A stretch of DNA of 64,000 nt, taken from JAQGMJ01 sp036498945. GTDB lineage: Bacteria > Pseudomonadota > Gammaproteobacteria > Burkholderiales > JAEUOS01. The position numbers and the translations under genes were made by a program. Location: NCBI GenBank assembly GCA_036498945.1, contig DASYEQ010000135.1, positions 62,001 through 126,000 of the forward strand. The letters are read 5' to 3'. The notes beneath the pieces are model-generated. The model saw nothing but the letters and a program-made list of their open reading frames with translations, had not been told where the DNA came from and did not search any database. Shown in pieces: positions 8,133 to 16,263 of the stretch (position 1 is its first letter; the number at the start of each line of letters is the position of its first letter).

Positions 8133-9454
8133 GACTTTGGCCGCGCACCCTGTTCGGGCGCAATGTCCTCCTGATGGCCGGTCTCATCCTGTTTGCCGAA
8201 ATCGGCATGGCCCTGATGTTCTCCCGCGCGGTACAGGAGCCGCGCGTCAACCGCCTGATTGAATATGCGCATGCGCATACCCATGCGATCCGCGTCGCGC
8301 TCGACGTGATGACCCCGGAGCAGCGCGCGCGTTACCTGGCAGCCTTGCACGAGCACGACAGCACCCACGTCGTGGTAGGCGCGGCACCGGCGGCGGCGAA
8401 CGCCACCCCGCGGCCGATCGCACGGCGCCTGCTGGCGCGCCTGGCCGCGCGCATGGGGCCGGGCTATCGGCTAGCGTGGGAAGAGGCGCCGGCGCGGCGC
8501 CTGTGGATAGGCACCTTGGTGGGCGCGCAGGAGTACTGGTTCGGCGTCGACACGAATCCTTTCATCGGCAACGTCGGTCCGCTGTTCCTGCGGTTTGCGC
8601 TGGGGGCAGGCGTGCTCGCGCTGATCGGTGCCTACCTGATCCAGTGCCGTATCAATCAGCCCTTGCGCGCGCTGGCGCAGGCTGCCTCCAGTGTCGCGCA
8701 TGGCCGTACCGAGATGCCGGACCTCTCCAAAGCGCCTACCGAGATTGCGCAGGTGGCCGCGAGTTTTTCGCAAATGGCCGCTGACCTCGAAGCCAACGAG
8801 CGCGAGCGTGCCCTGATGCTGGCGGGCGTCTCGCACGACCTGCGTACGCCCTTGGCCAAGCTGCGCCTGGCCACCGAGATACTCAAGGATGATGCGGACG
8901 CCGGACTGATCGAATCCATGACGCGCAATATCGCGGTGGCCGATAGCGTGATCGACCAGTTCATCGCCTATGCGCGCCTGGGCCATGACGAAGCAATGCA
9001 GGTGTGCGACCTGAACGAAATGGCGCGCGACGTCGCCAGGACCGCCGGCGCACCGCTGCGCCTGGAACTGGCACCGCTGCCGGCCATCGATTGCCGGCCG
9101 GTCGCACTGCGGCGCGCACTCGCCAATCTGGTGGAAAACGCGCTGCGCTACGACGGGAGCAGCGATCCGGGTACAGTCGAACTGCACAGCGAGGTGCGCG
9201 GCGGCAGGCTGCTGCTTTCGGTACAGGACCGCGGTCCCGGCATTCCGGCTGCCGATCTCGAACGCATGCGCCGCCCCTTCACGCGCCTCGAAGCCGCGCG
9301 GGGCGGCAAGCCCGGCGCCGGCCTGGGCCTGGCGATCGTCGAACGCATCGTGCGCCTGCATCGTGGCGAACTGATTCTGCGCAATCGCGAAGGCGGCGGC
9401 CTGGAGGCGACAATCTCGCTTCCCGCGGAACCCGCCGCCGGCACGGAAGCCTGA
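8129..9454 (+). CDS. EnvZ-like sensor histidine kinase
   Basis: A 441-residue membrane sensor kinase. The first transmembrane helix is near residues 12-32, followed by a periplasmic sensor region of about 120 residues and a second helix around 155-172. A HAMP domain (RINQPLRALAQAASSVAHGR), a dimerisation domain with His236 in SHDLRTPLAKL, and an ATPase domain with N box LANLVENALRYD, G1 DRGPGIP and G2 GAGLGLAIVERI follow. The GTG start at 8129 overlaps the regulator stop. The architecture matches EnvZ-type osmosensor or porin-regulating kinases, but the short sensor region gives no clue to the signal. A hairpin follows the stop. Confidence 0.92.
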   Translation: MRLWPRTLFGRNVLLMAGLILFAEIGMALMFSRAVQEPRVNRLIEYAHAHTHAIRVALDVMTPEQRARYLAALHEHDSTHVVVGAAPAAANATPRPIARRLLARLAARMGPGYRLAWEEAPARRLWIGTLVGAQEYWFGVDTNPFIGNVGPLFLRFALGAGVLALIGAYLIQCRINQPLRALAQAASSVAHGRTEMPDLSKAPTEIAQVAASFSQMAADLEANERERALMLAGVSHDLRTPLAKLRLATEILKDDADAGLIESMTRNIAVADSVIDQFIAYARLGHDEAMQVCDLNEMARDVARTAGAPLRLELAPLPAIDCRPVALRRALANLVENALRYDGSSDPGTVELHSEVRGGRLLLSVQDRGPGIPAADLERMRRPFTRLEAARGGKPGAGLGLAIVERIVRLHRGELILRNREGGGLEATISLPAEPAAGTEA

Positions 9455-9460
9455 AAAAAA

Positions 9461-9480
9461 CGGCGGCATCGCAGCCGCCG
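9461..9480 (+). terminator. Hairpin after the two-component operon
   Basis: CGGCGGC-atcgca-GCCGCCG forms a seven-base-pair GC-rich stem seven bases after the kinase stop codon. The following bases contain only a short T run, so termination here may depend on the A/T-stem hairpins of the repeat element immediately downstream. Confidence 0.5.
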
Positions 9481-9487
9481 TGTCCGC

Positions 9488-9580
9488 TCTTTCGTAGCTC
9501 TTAAGTCATGAAAATCCTCCGGCTTTGCCGGTGATTTTCATGCAATGCAGACTCGAAAAAAGTAGGGGTGTACTTTTTTT
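9488..9580. repeat. Two-hairpin intergenic element, copy A
   Basis: This is copy A of a dispersed element also found at 49290-49383 and 61649-61756. It has a shared lead-in (CTCTTTCGTAGCTCTTAAG) and then a first hairpin at 9507-9542 (10-bp CATGAAAATC/GATTTTCATG stem, a 2/1 internal loop, a 5-bp CCGGC/GCCGG stem and a 3-base loop). A linker and a second A/T-rich hairpin at 9556-9579 (AAAAAAGTA/TACTTTTTT) follow. The second hairpin can act as a bidirectional terminator, which suits its place between the convergent kinase and spoVR genes. Confidence 0.75.
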
Positions 9581-9585
9581 GACCT

Positions 9586-11139
9586 TCACTCCGGCGGCGG
9601 CGCCACCCACTGCCGCACCACCGAGCCACTCCCATCCACGCTTTCCAGCACCACGCGGAAGCCCCACAGTCGCGCGACGTGCTTGAGCACCTCGGCGGTG
9701 GATTCACCCAAGGGACGGTTGTTATCGCGGGTGTGGCGCAGGGTAAGCGAACGGTCGCCGCGGATATCCACCGAGTACACCTGGATGTTGGGCTCGCGGT
9801 GGTTCAGGTCGTATTGCCGCGCCAGCGCTTCGCGCAGGTGGCGATAGCCGCTGTCGTCATGGATGGCGGAGACTTCCATTTCGCTCTCGCTCTCGTCGTC
9901 CATCACCGAGAACAGGCGGAAGCGGCGCATCAGGGTGGGCGAGAGGAACTGGCCGACGAAGCTCTCGTCCTTGAAGTTGCGCATCGCGTAGTCCAGGGTC
10001 TTTTGCCAGTCGGAACCGGCGATGTCCGGGAACCAGGCGCGGTCTTCGTCCGTCGGGCTTTCGCAGATGCGGCGGATGTCGCTGTACATCGCGAAACCCA
10101 GCGCGTAGGGGTTGAAGGCGCGGAATCCGCCCTGGCCCGGCGGCGGCTGGAACACCACGTTGGTGTGCGACTGCAGGAACTCGACCATGAAGCCGTCGGT
10201 GAGCAGCCCGTCGTCGTACATGGTGTTGAGCAGGGTGTAATGCCAGAAGGTGGCCCAGCCCTCGTTCATCACCTGGGTCTGGCGCTGCGGGTAGAAATAC
10301 TGCGCCACCTTGCGCACGATGCGCACCACCTCGCGCTGCCAGGGCTCCAGCAGCGGGGCATTCTTCTCGATGAAGTACAGGATGTTTTCCTGCGGCTCCT
10401 CGGGAAAGCGCATCGGCCCGCCCTCGGCCTTTTTCGAGGCCTGGCGCGGCAGGGTGCGCCAGAGGTCGTTGATCTGGCGCTGCATATAGGCTTCGCGCTC
10501 GGCGCGCATCGCCTGCTCGCGCACCATCGAAAGCTTCTGCGGGCGGCGGTAGCGGTCGACGCCGTGGTTCATCAGGGCGTGGCAGGAATCGAGCGTGGCT
10601 TCCACCGCCTCGACGCCGTGGCGCTCTTCGCACTCCGCAATGTAGTTCTTGGCGTAGACCAGGTAGTCGATAATCGACGACGCGTCGGTCCACATGCGGA
10701 ACAGGTAATTGCCCTTGAAGAACGAGTTGTGGCCATAGGCGGCGTGGGCGATCACCAGGGCCTGCATCGGCAGGGTGTTTTCCTCCATCAGGTAGCTGAT
10801 GCAAGGGTCGGAGTTGATGACGATCTCGTAGGCCAGGCCCATCTGCCCGCGGCGATAGCTCTTTTCCGTCGAGATGAACTGCTTGCCGTAGGACCAGTGG
10901 CGGTACAGCACCGGCATGCCGACGGAGGCATAAGCGTCCATCATCTGTTCGGCGGTAATGATCTCCAGCTGGTTCGCATAGGTGTCGAGCTTGTAGCGCC
11001 TGGCGGTCTTGTCGATCGCCTCGTGGTACGTGTTGATCAGCTCGAAGGTCCAGTCTGAGGGGCAGGGCAGAGGGTTGTGCGGCGGCCTGTCGGAGGCGCG
11101 CACGCCGTTGTTTGCAATCGCTTCGGCGGCGGCGTTCAT
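9586..11139 (-). CDS. SpoVR-family protein (YcgB-like)
   Basis: A 517-residue cytosolic protein matching the SpoVR/YcgB family in length (E. coli YcgB is about 510) and in conserved blocks such as HWSYGKQF, VINSDPCISYLMEENT, AHAAYGHNSFFKGNY and NEGWATFWHYTLLNTMYD. The biochemical role is unknown. In enterobacteria it belongs to the stationary-phase and nitrogen-stress group with yeaG and yeaH. The start codon overlaps the yeaH-like stop by four bases, so it is the last gene of the prkA-yeaH-spoVR operon. A bidirectional hairpin element follows it. The family call is secure despite the absence of sporulation. Confidence 0.94.
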   Translation of the reverse strand: MNAAAEAIANNGVRASDRPPHNPLPCPSDWTFELINTYHEAIDKTARRYKLDTYANQLEIITAEQMMDAYASVGMPVLYRHWSYGKQFISTEKSYRRGQMGLAYEIVINSDPCISYLMEENTLPMQALVIAHAAYGHNSFFKGNYLFRMWTDASSIIDYLVYAKNYIAECEERHGVEAVEATLDSCHALMNHGVDRYRRPQKLSMVREQAMRAEREAYMQRQINDLWRTLPRQASKKAEGGPMRFPEEPQENILYFIEKNAPLLEPWQREVVRIVRKVAQYFYPQRQTQVMNEGWATFWHYTLLNTMYDDGLLTDGFMVEFLQSHTNVVFQPPPGQGGFRAFNPYALGFAMYSDIRRICESPTDEDRAWFPDIAGSDWQKTLDYAMRNFKDESFVGQFLSPTLMRRFRLFSVMDDESESEMEVSAIHDDSGYRHLREALARQYDLNHREPNIQVYSVDIRGDRSLTLRHTRDNNRPLGESTAEVLKHVARLWGFRVVLESVDGSGSVVRQWVAPPPE

Positions 11140-12407
11140 GTCGTGCCTTCCTTCTTGAACAGGTCGCGGAATACCGGGTAGATGTCGGCCGGCGACTCAA
11201 TCTTGCGCATGGCAAAATGCTCCACCTGTTCAGCGAGCGCCGCGTATTCGCTCCACAGGCTTTGCTCGCCGTCAGCCACCTGCACATAGGCGAAATAGCG
11301 CAGCAGCGGCAGGATGTCGTTGTGCAGCATCTCGCGGCACTTGAGCGAATCCTGGCCCCAGTTGTCGCCGTCGGAGGCTTGCGCGCCGTAGATGTTCCAT
11401 TCGCCCGAAGGATAGCGTTCCTTGATGATGTCGACCATCAACGCGAGGGCGGAAGAGACCACCGTGCCGCCGGTTTCCACCGAGTGGAAAAAGTCGTGCT
11501 CGTTCACCTCGTCGGCCTGGGTGTGGTGGCGGATGAAGACGATGTCGGTGCGCTCGTAGTGCCGTGTGAGGAACAGGTAGAGAAGAATGAAAAAGCGCTT
11601 GGCGATGTCTTTGCGCGCTTCGTTCATCGAGCCGGAGACGTCCATCACGCAAAACATCACCGCCTTGGAGGTCGGCAGCGGCACGCGGACGCGATTGCGG
11701 TAGCGCAGGTCGATCGGGTCGAGGTAGGGAATCGTGCTCAGGCGGCGCTTAAGCACCTCGATCTGTTCTTCCAGCGCCGCGATTTCGTTCGGCAGCGTGT
11801 TGGGATTCTTGCGCGCTTCAGCCAGGCGGGCTTCGAGTTCACGCAATTGGCGGCGGCGCTCGCCGCCCAGCGCGATGCGCCGGCCGAGCGCCCCGCGCAT
11901 CGAGCGCACGACGTGGATATTGTTCGGCGTGCCATCGCCGGTGAAGCCGGCGCGCCGGCTTTTCCATTCCGGGGTTTCGGCCAGCTGGGTCTTGATCAGG
12001 TGGGGAAGCGCGAGATCCTCGAAGAAATACTGCATGAATTCTTCGCGGGAGAGGGTGAAGACAAAATCGTCCTCGCCTTCGCCGTCCGGGCTGGCTTCGC
12101 CTTCGCCCGAGCCGCCGCCCCCGCCGCCCTGCGGGCGAGCAATGCGGTCGCCGCGGGTGAAATCCTGGTTGCCCGGCACCACGTATTCGCGCGTGCCGCC
12201 GGAGCCGTGGCTGAACACCGGCTCGCCCACGTCGCGCTTGGGGACGGTGACGTTTTCGCCCTGGTTGATGTCGCGGATGTCGCGGCCGCTGACGGCGCGG
12301 CGCACGGCTTCGCGAATCTGCCCGCGATAACGCTTGAGGAAGCGCTCGCGATTGCCGATCGACTTGTTCTTGCCCGACAGACGCCGATCTATGATCTGTT
12401 GCAGCAT
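11136..12407 (-). CDS. yeaH: YeaH/YhbH family (DUF444) von Willebrand-type protein
   Basis: A 423-residue protein of the UPF0229/DUF444 family. The N terminus (MLQQIIDRRLSGKNKSIGNR) and the central Gly/Glu-rich acidic linker are typical. A von Willebrand A-like domain follows with DVSGSMNEARKDIAKRFF, a metal-ion-dependent adhesion site, and ETGGTVVSSAL supplies the second loop. In E. coli it is expressed with the kinase YeaG under general stress and nitrogen starvation. Here it sits between prkA and spoVR, overlapping the latter by four bases. Its role may be as a scaffold or adaptor for the AAA+ kinase, which is an inference from the AAA+/VWA pairing rule. Confidence 0.94.
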   Translation of the reverse strand: MLQQIIDRRLSGKNKSIGNRERFLKRYRGQIREAVRRAVSGRDIRDINQGENVTVPKRDVGEPVFSHGSGGTREYVVPGNQDFTRGDRIARPQGGGGGGSGEGEASPDGEGEDDFVFTLSREEFMQYFFEDLALPHLIKTQLAETPEWKSRRAGFTGDGTPNNIHVVRSMRGALGRRIALGGERRRQLRELEARLAEARKNPNTLPNEIAALEEQIEVLKRRLSTIPYLDPIDLRYRNRVRVPLPTSKAVMFCVMDVSGSMNEARKDIAKRFFILLYLFLTRHYERTDIVFIRHHTQADEVNEHDFFHSVETGGTVVSSALALMVDIIKERYPSGEWNIYGAQASDGDNWGQDSLKCREMLHNDILPLLRYFAYVQVADGEQSLWSEYAALAEQVEHFAMRKIESPADIYPVFRDLFKKEGTT

Positions 12408-12459
12408 AACTTCTCCGTGTCAGTGGAGGCGGCGATCCAGGTCGCCGCCTCCAGCCTGC

Positions 12460-14382
12460 TTACGAACTCTTGCGCACGCGCAGGTACCACTCGCACAACA
12501 GGCGCACCTGCTTGGGCGTGTAGCCCTTGTCGACCATCCGGTTGACGAAGTCCTCGTGTTTCTTGGCTTCGTCGGCGCTGGCCTTGGCGTTGAACGAGAT
12601 CACCGGCAGCAACTCCTCGGTATTCGAGAACATCTTTTTCTCGATCACCGTGCGCAGCTTTTCGTAACTCGTCCACAGCGGGTTCTTGCCGCCGTTATTG
12701 GCGCGTGCGCGCAGCACGAAGTTGACGATCTCGTTACGGAAGTCCTTCGGGTTGCTGATGCCGGCGGGCTTCTCGATCTTTTCCAGTTCGCCGTTCAGGG
12801 CAGAGCGATCGAACACCTCGCCGGTGTCGGTGTCGCGGTATTCCTGGTCCTGGATCCAGTAGTCGGCGTAGGTGACGTAGCGGTCGAAGATGTTCTGCCC
12901 GTATTCGGAATAGGACTCCAGATACGCGGTCTGGATTTCCTTGCCGATGAATTCCGCGTAACGCGAAGCCAGGTGCTCCTTTACATAAGCCAGGTACTTC
13001 TGCTCCAGCTCGCCCGGAAACTGCTCGCGCTCGATCTGCTGCTCCAGCGTGTACATCAGGTGCACCGGGTTGGCGGCGACCTCGGCCGGATCGAAGTTGA
13101 ACACCTTGGAGAGTATCTTGAAGGCGAAGCGGGTGGAGACTCCGCTCATGCCCTCGTCCACGCCGGCGTAATCGCGGTATTCCTGGAAGCTCTTGGCTTT
13201 CGGGTCGGTGTCCTTCAGGTTCTCACCGTCATAGACCTGCATCTTGGAAAAGATGCTGGAGTTCTCCGGCTCGCCCAGGCGCGTCAGGATGGCGAACTGC
13301 GACATCATCTTCAGCGTTCCCGGCGCGCAGACAGCGCCGGAGAGCGAAGAGTTGCGGATCAGTTTTTCGTAAATGTGCACTTCCTCGGAAACCCGCAAGC
13401 AGTAGGGCACCTTGACGATATAGATGCGGTCGAGGAAGGCCTCGTTGTTCTTGTTATTGCGGAAGGCCTTCCACTCGCTTTCGTTGGAGTGCGCCAGCAC
13501 GATGCCATCGAACGGAATCGCGCCGAAACCCTCGGTACCCTTAAAGTTGCCTTCCTGGGTCGCCGTCAGCAAGGGGTGCAGCACCTTGATCGGCGCCTTG
13601 AACATTTCGACAAACTCAAGCAAGCCCTGGTTGGCCAGGCACAAACCGCCGGAATAGCTGTAGGCATCCGGGTCGTCCTGCGCAAAAGTTTCCAGCTTGC
13701 GTATGTCAACTTTGCCGACCAGGGAAGAAATGTCCTGGTTGTTTTCGTCGCCCGGCTCGGTCTTGGCGATGGCAATCTGCTTCAACACCGAGGGGTAGCG
13801 CTTGACCACACGGAACTTGCGGATATCGCCGCCGTACTCTTCCAGGCGCTTGACCGCCCAGGGAGAGAGGATGCGATTGAGATAACGGTTCGGAATGCCG
13901 TATTGCTCGTCCAGGATCGGGCCGTCCTCCACCGGATCGAACAGGCCGAGCGGCGACTCGTTTACCGGGCTGCCCTTGATGGCGTAGAACGGCACGTGTT
14001 CCATCAGCTGCTTCAGGCGCTCGGCGATCGACGACTTGCCGCCGCCCACCGGGCCTAACAGATAGAGGATCTGCTTTTTCTCTTCCAGCCCTTGGGCGGC
14101 GTGGCGGAAATAGGAGACGACCTGTTCAATCACCTCTTCGGTACCGTGGAATTCACGGAAGGCCGGGTAGATCTTGATCGTCTTGTTGGCGAAAATGCGC
14201 GAAAGCGTCGGATTATTGCGCGTATCGACGAATTCGGGCTCGCCGATAGCCGCCAGCATGCGCTCGGCCGCGGTGGCAAAGGCCATCTTGTTGCGCTTGC
14301 ACAGCTGGAGGTATTCCTCGAGAGAGAGTTCCTCTTCCCGAGTACGCTCGTAGCGAGCGGCAAAGTTGCTGATCACGTCCAT
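12460..14382 (-). CDS. prkA: PrkA-type AAA+ serine protein kinase
   Basis: A 640-residue protein matching PrkA/YeaG (E. coli 644). An AAA+ N-terminal region has Walker A GPVGGGKS at residues 110-117 and a conserved segment (LAHSNESEWKAFRNNKNNEA) in the region expected for sensor or Walker B functions. A C-terminal PrkA kinase-like domain follows. The family phosphorylates proteins on serine and supports starvation survival. AAGGAG sits six bases before ATG 14382. It heads the prkA-yeaH-spoVR operon, with a 52-bp gap before yeaH. The upstream 400-bp region is AT-richer and carries a tandem 13-bp repeat. Confidence 0.95.
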   Translation of the reverse strand: MDVISNFAARYERTREEELSLEEYLQLCKRNKMAFATAAERMLAAIGEPEFVDTRNNPTLSRIFANKTIKIYPAFREFHGTEEVIEQVVSYFRHAAQGLEEKKQILYLLGPVGGGKSSIAERLKQLMEHVPFYAIKGSPVNESPLGLFDPVEDGPILDEQYGIPNRYLNRILSPWAVKRLEEYGGDIRKFRVVKRYPSVLKQIAIAKTEPGDENNQDISSLVGKVDIRKLETFAQDDPDAYSYSGGLCLANQGLLEFVEMFKAPIKVLHPLLTATQEGNFKGTEGFGAIPFDGIVLAHSNESEWKAFRNNKNNEAFLDRIYIVKVPYCLRVSEEVHIYEKLIRNSSLSGAVCAPGTLKMMSQFAILTRLGEPENSSIFSKMQVYDGENLKDTDPKAKSFQEYRDYAGVDEGMSGVSTRFAFKILSKVFNFDPAEVAANPVHLMYTLEQQIEREQFPGELEQKYLAYVKEHLASRYAEFIGKEIQTAYLESYSEYGQNIFDRYVTYADYWIQDQEYRDTDTGEVFDRSALNGELEKIEKPAGISNPKDFRNEIVNFVLRARANNGGKNPLWTSYEKLRTVIEKKMFSNTEELLPVISFNAKASADEAKKHEDFVNRMVDKGYTPKQVRLLCEWYLRVRKSS

Positions 14383-14488
14383 GACTGCTCCTTATGCAAG
14401 CTGGGCAATCGCGCGACCCCGTCATTGAGGCCGCTCATGCCCCGTTAGACCGATGCTGGTTAATCCTTGATCACGATGGTGTGTCGAT

Positions 14489-14516
14489 TAAACGAATAAC
14501 GTATAAACGAATAACG
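14489..14516. repeat. Tandem 13-bp direct repeat upstream of prkA
   Basis: TAAACGAATAACG occurs twice, at 14489-14501 and 14504-14516, with a 2-bp spacer and therefore a 15-bp period. It lies about 107-134 bp upstream of the prkA start codon. The arrangement looks like a binding site for a dimeric or cooperative regulator, but no regulator can be named. Confidence 0.5.
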
Positions 14517-14674
14517 CGTCATCGAAGTTGACTCGCAGTGGATTCTTTTACAACCTTCGCCACATTTAGCCCCCATTTAATGGACGGGCGCAAGGGCTGT
14601 TTGGGGCGGATTCAACAAAATTTGCAAAGTCACAACACAGTTTTAAAACCTCTCACGAAGTGTGATTTACGCAA

Positions 14675-14703
14675 TTGACGTGCCAAAACTCTGAGTACAG
14701 AAT
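14675..14703 (+). promoter_or_regulatory. Candidate sigma70 promoter for the FAD-oxidase gene
   Basis: TTGACG, 17 bases, then CAGAAT gives a near-consensus -35 box with the standard spacing and a four-of-six -10 box. Transcription would start close to 14710 and give an 80-base leader. The leader begins with the hairpin at 14710-14730. Confidence 0.4.
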
Positions 14704-14709
14704 GACAAA

Positions 14710-14730
14710 CCGGTTCCCAAAAGGAACCGG
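14710..14730. other. Perfect hairpin at the predicted transcript 5' end
   Basis: CCGGTTCC-caaaa-GGAACCGG is a perfect 8-bp inverted repeat without a following T tract. It lies directly after the candidate -10 box. It could be an operator for a dimeric repressor or a 5' stem-loop stabilising the mRNA. It could also end transcription from the minus strand, but no minus gene ends here. Confidence 0.5.
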
Positions 14731-14789
14731 CCTGTTACCAATCGGCGGCGGAGTAAAATGGGGTCAACCCGCCCGGAGACAAAATTTCC

Positions 14790-16199
14790 ATGAACCAGCC
14801 CGTCGCTTCCCAATTCCTGCGTCGCGAGTTTCCGCCGGCGTTGCTGGATGAATTGAAGGCCATCCTCGGTCAAGAGCGCGTTTCGGTGGCGCATGCGGTG
14901 CGCGAACACCACGGCAAAGACGAATCGTCTTTCCCTTACGCATTGCCCGATGCCGTCGTTTTCCCGGAAACGACGGAGGAAGTATCAAGAATTGTAAAAG
15001 CCTGCGCCAAACACAAATTCCCGGTGATTCCTTACGGAACCGGCACTTCCCTGGAAGGGCACATCCTGGCAATTCACGGCGGGGTTTCGGTGGACGTTTC
15101 GCGCATGAACAATGTGCTGGAAATCCATGCTGCCGACCTGGATGCCGTGGTGCAGGCCGGGGTCACGCGCAAGCAATTGAATGCATTCATTAAGGACACG
15201 GGGCTGTTTTTCCCCGTCGATCCCGGTGCGGACGCCTCCATCGGCGGCATGAGCGCCACCCGCGCTTCCGGCACGGCAGCCGTGCGCTACGGCACGATGA
15301 AGGAAAACGTCATGGCGCTGACGGTGGTGATGGCCGATGGCCGCATCGTCAAGACCGGGCGCCGTACCAAGAAATCTTCCGCCGGCTATGACCTGACGCG
15401 CCTGTTCGTCGGTAGCGAGGGGACGCTGGGCATCATCACTGAAGTCACGGTCAAGCTCTATCCGCAACCGGAAGCACTCTCCGCCGCGGTCTGCTGCTTC
15501 CCGACCATGGTGGCGGCGGCCGACACCGTAATCCAGGCGATCCAGCTGGGCGTGCCGGTGGCGCGTTGCGATTTCGTCGACCCGCTGTGCGTGAAGGCGA
15601 TCAACCAGTTCAGCAAGCTGTCACTGAAGGAAGTGCCCACTGTGTTTTTCGAGTTCCATGGCTCCGCTTCCGGCGTCAAGGAGCAGGCGGAGCTGGTGCA
15701 GCAGATCGCCAGCGAGCATGGCGCGGAAAATTTCCAGTGGGCGACCAAGCCGGAAGAGCGCAGCAAGCTCTGGCAGGCGCGCCACGACGCCTATTTCGCC
15801 TGCCTGCAACTGCAAGCCGGCTCGCGTATTGTTTCGACCGACGTTTGCGTGCCGATTTCGCGCCTGGCCGAATGCCTGGCGGAAACGGAAAAGGACATCC
15901 AGGCCTCCGGGCGCTTGGTGCCGGTGCTGGGCCACATCGGCGACGGCAATTTCCACCTGTGCATCGTGGTCAATCCGGATAGCGATGCCGATCTGCACGT
16001 CGCCGAAGAAATGAACCACCGCCTGGTGCAGCGCGCCATCGCGATGGAAGGCACCTGCACCGGCGAGCACGGCATCGGCTACGGCAAGATGGAATTCCTG
16101 CGCGAAGAGCATGGCGATGCGGTCGATGTGATGCGCATGGTCAAGCAGGCGCTCGATCCCGACAACATCATGAACCCGGGCAAGGTCGTCGCTTCGTAA
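14790..16199 (+). CDS. FAD-linked D-2-hydroxyacid dehydrogenase (D-lactate dehydrogenase, cytochrome type)
   Basis: A 469-residue flavoprotein of the vanillyl-alcohol oxidase fold. The FAD-binding PP domain spans residues about 45-225, with VIPYGTGTSLEGH and ADASIGGMSATRASGTAAVR. The substrate-binding cap follows, and the C terminus has GHIGDGNFH and GEHGIGYGKMEFL, typical of D-lactate/glycolate dehydrogenases such as Dld and the GlcD family. It lacks FeS clusters. It lies 64 bp upstream of glcD in the same direction and may share a transcript. D-lactate or D-2-hydroxyglutarate is a plausible substrate; this is not readable from sequence alone. Confidence 0.9.
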   Translation: MNQPVASQFLRREFPPALLDELKAILGQERVSVAHAVREHHGKDESSFPYALPDAVVFPETTEEVSRIVKACAKHKFPVIPYGTGTSLEGHILAIHGGVSVDVSRMNNVLEIHAADLDAVVQAGVTRKQLNAFIKDTGLFFPVDPGADASIGGMSATRASGTAAVRYGTMKENVMALTVVMADGRIVKTGRRTKKSSAGYDLTRLFVGSEGTLGIITEVTVKLYPQPEALSAAVCCFPTMVAAADTVIQAIQLGVPVARCDFVDPLCVKAINQFSKLSLKEVPTVFFEFHGSASGVKEQAELVQQIASEHGAENFQWATKPEERSKLWQARHDAYFACLQLQAGSRIVSTDVCVPISRLAECLAETEKDIQASGRLVPVLGHIGDGNFHLCIVVNPDSDADLHVAEEMNHRLVQRAIAMEGTCTGEHGIGYGKMEFLREEHGDAVDVMRMVKQALDPDNIMNPGKVVAS

Positions 16200-16226
16200 C
16201 GCCTTCAGGGTTTTCCAGAATAACAA

Positions 16227-16247
16227 ATGCGGCCCCTGGGGCCGCAT
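16227..16247. other. Hairpin in the leader of glcD
   Basis: ATGCGGCC-cctgg-GGCCGCAT is a perfect 8-bp inverted repeat between the FAD oxidase stop and glcD. It has no T tract. It occludes the upstream in-frame ATG at 16246, which supports 16264 as the real glcD start. It may attenuate read-through or fix an mRNA end between the two genes. Confidence 0.5.
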
Positions 16248-16263
16248 GCTTCGACTCCCAAGC

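Larger units (their letters stand above)
14383..14789. other. Divergent intergenic region, prkA / FAD-oxidase
   Basis: This 407-bp gap has no coding potential on either strand that stands out. It is AT-richer than its neighbours and must hold the promoters of both divergent operons. It contains a 13-bp tandem repeat (14489-14516), a sigma70-like promoter (14675-14703) and a GC hairpin (14710-14730). No sigma54 GG-N10-GC motif was found by eye. Confidence 0.7.

Noticed and set aside
14383..14789. tRNA or small RNA gene in the prkA intergenic gap
   Set aside because: No cloverleaf or sRNA-type terminator was found by eye on either strand.
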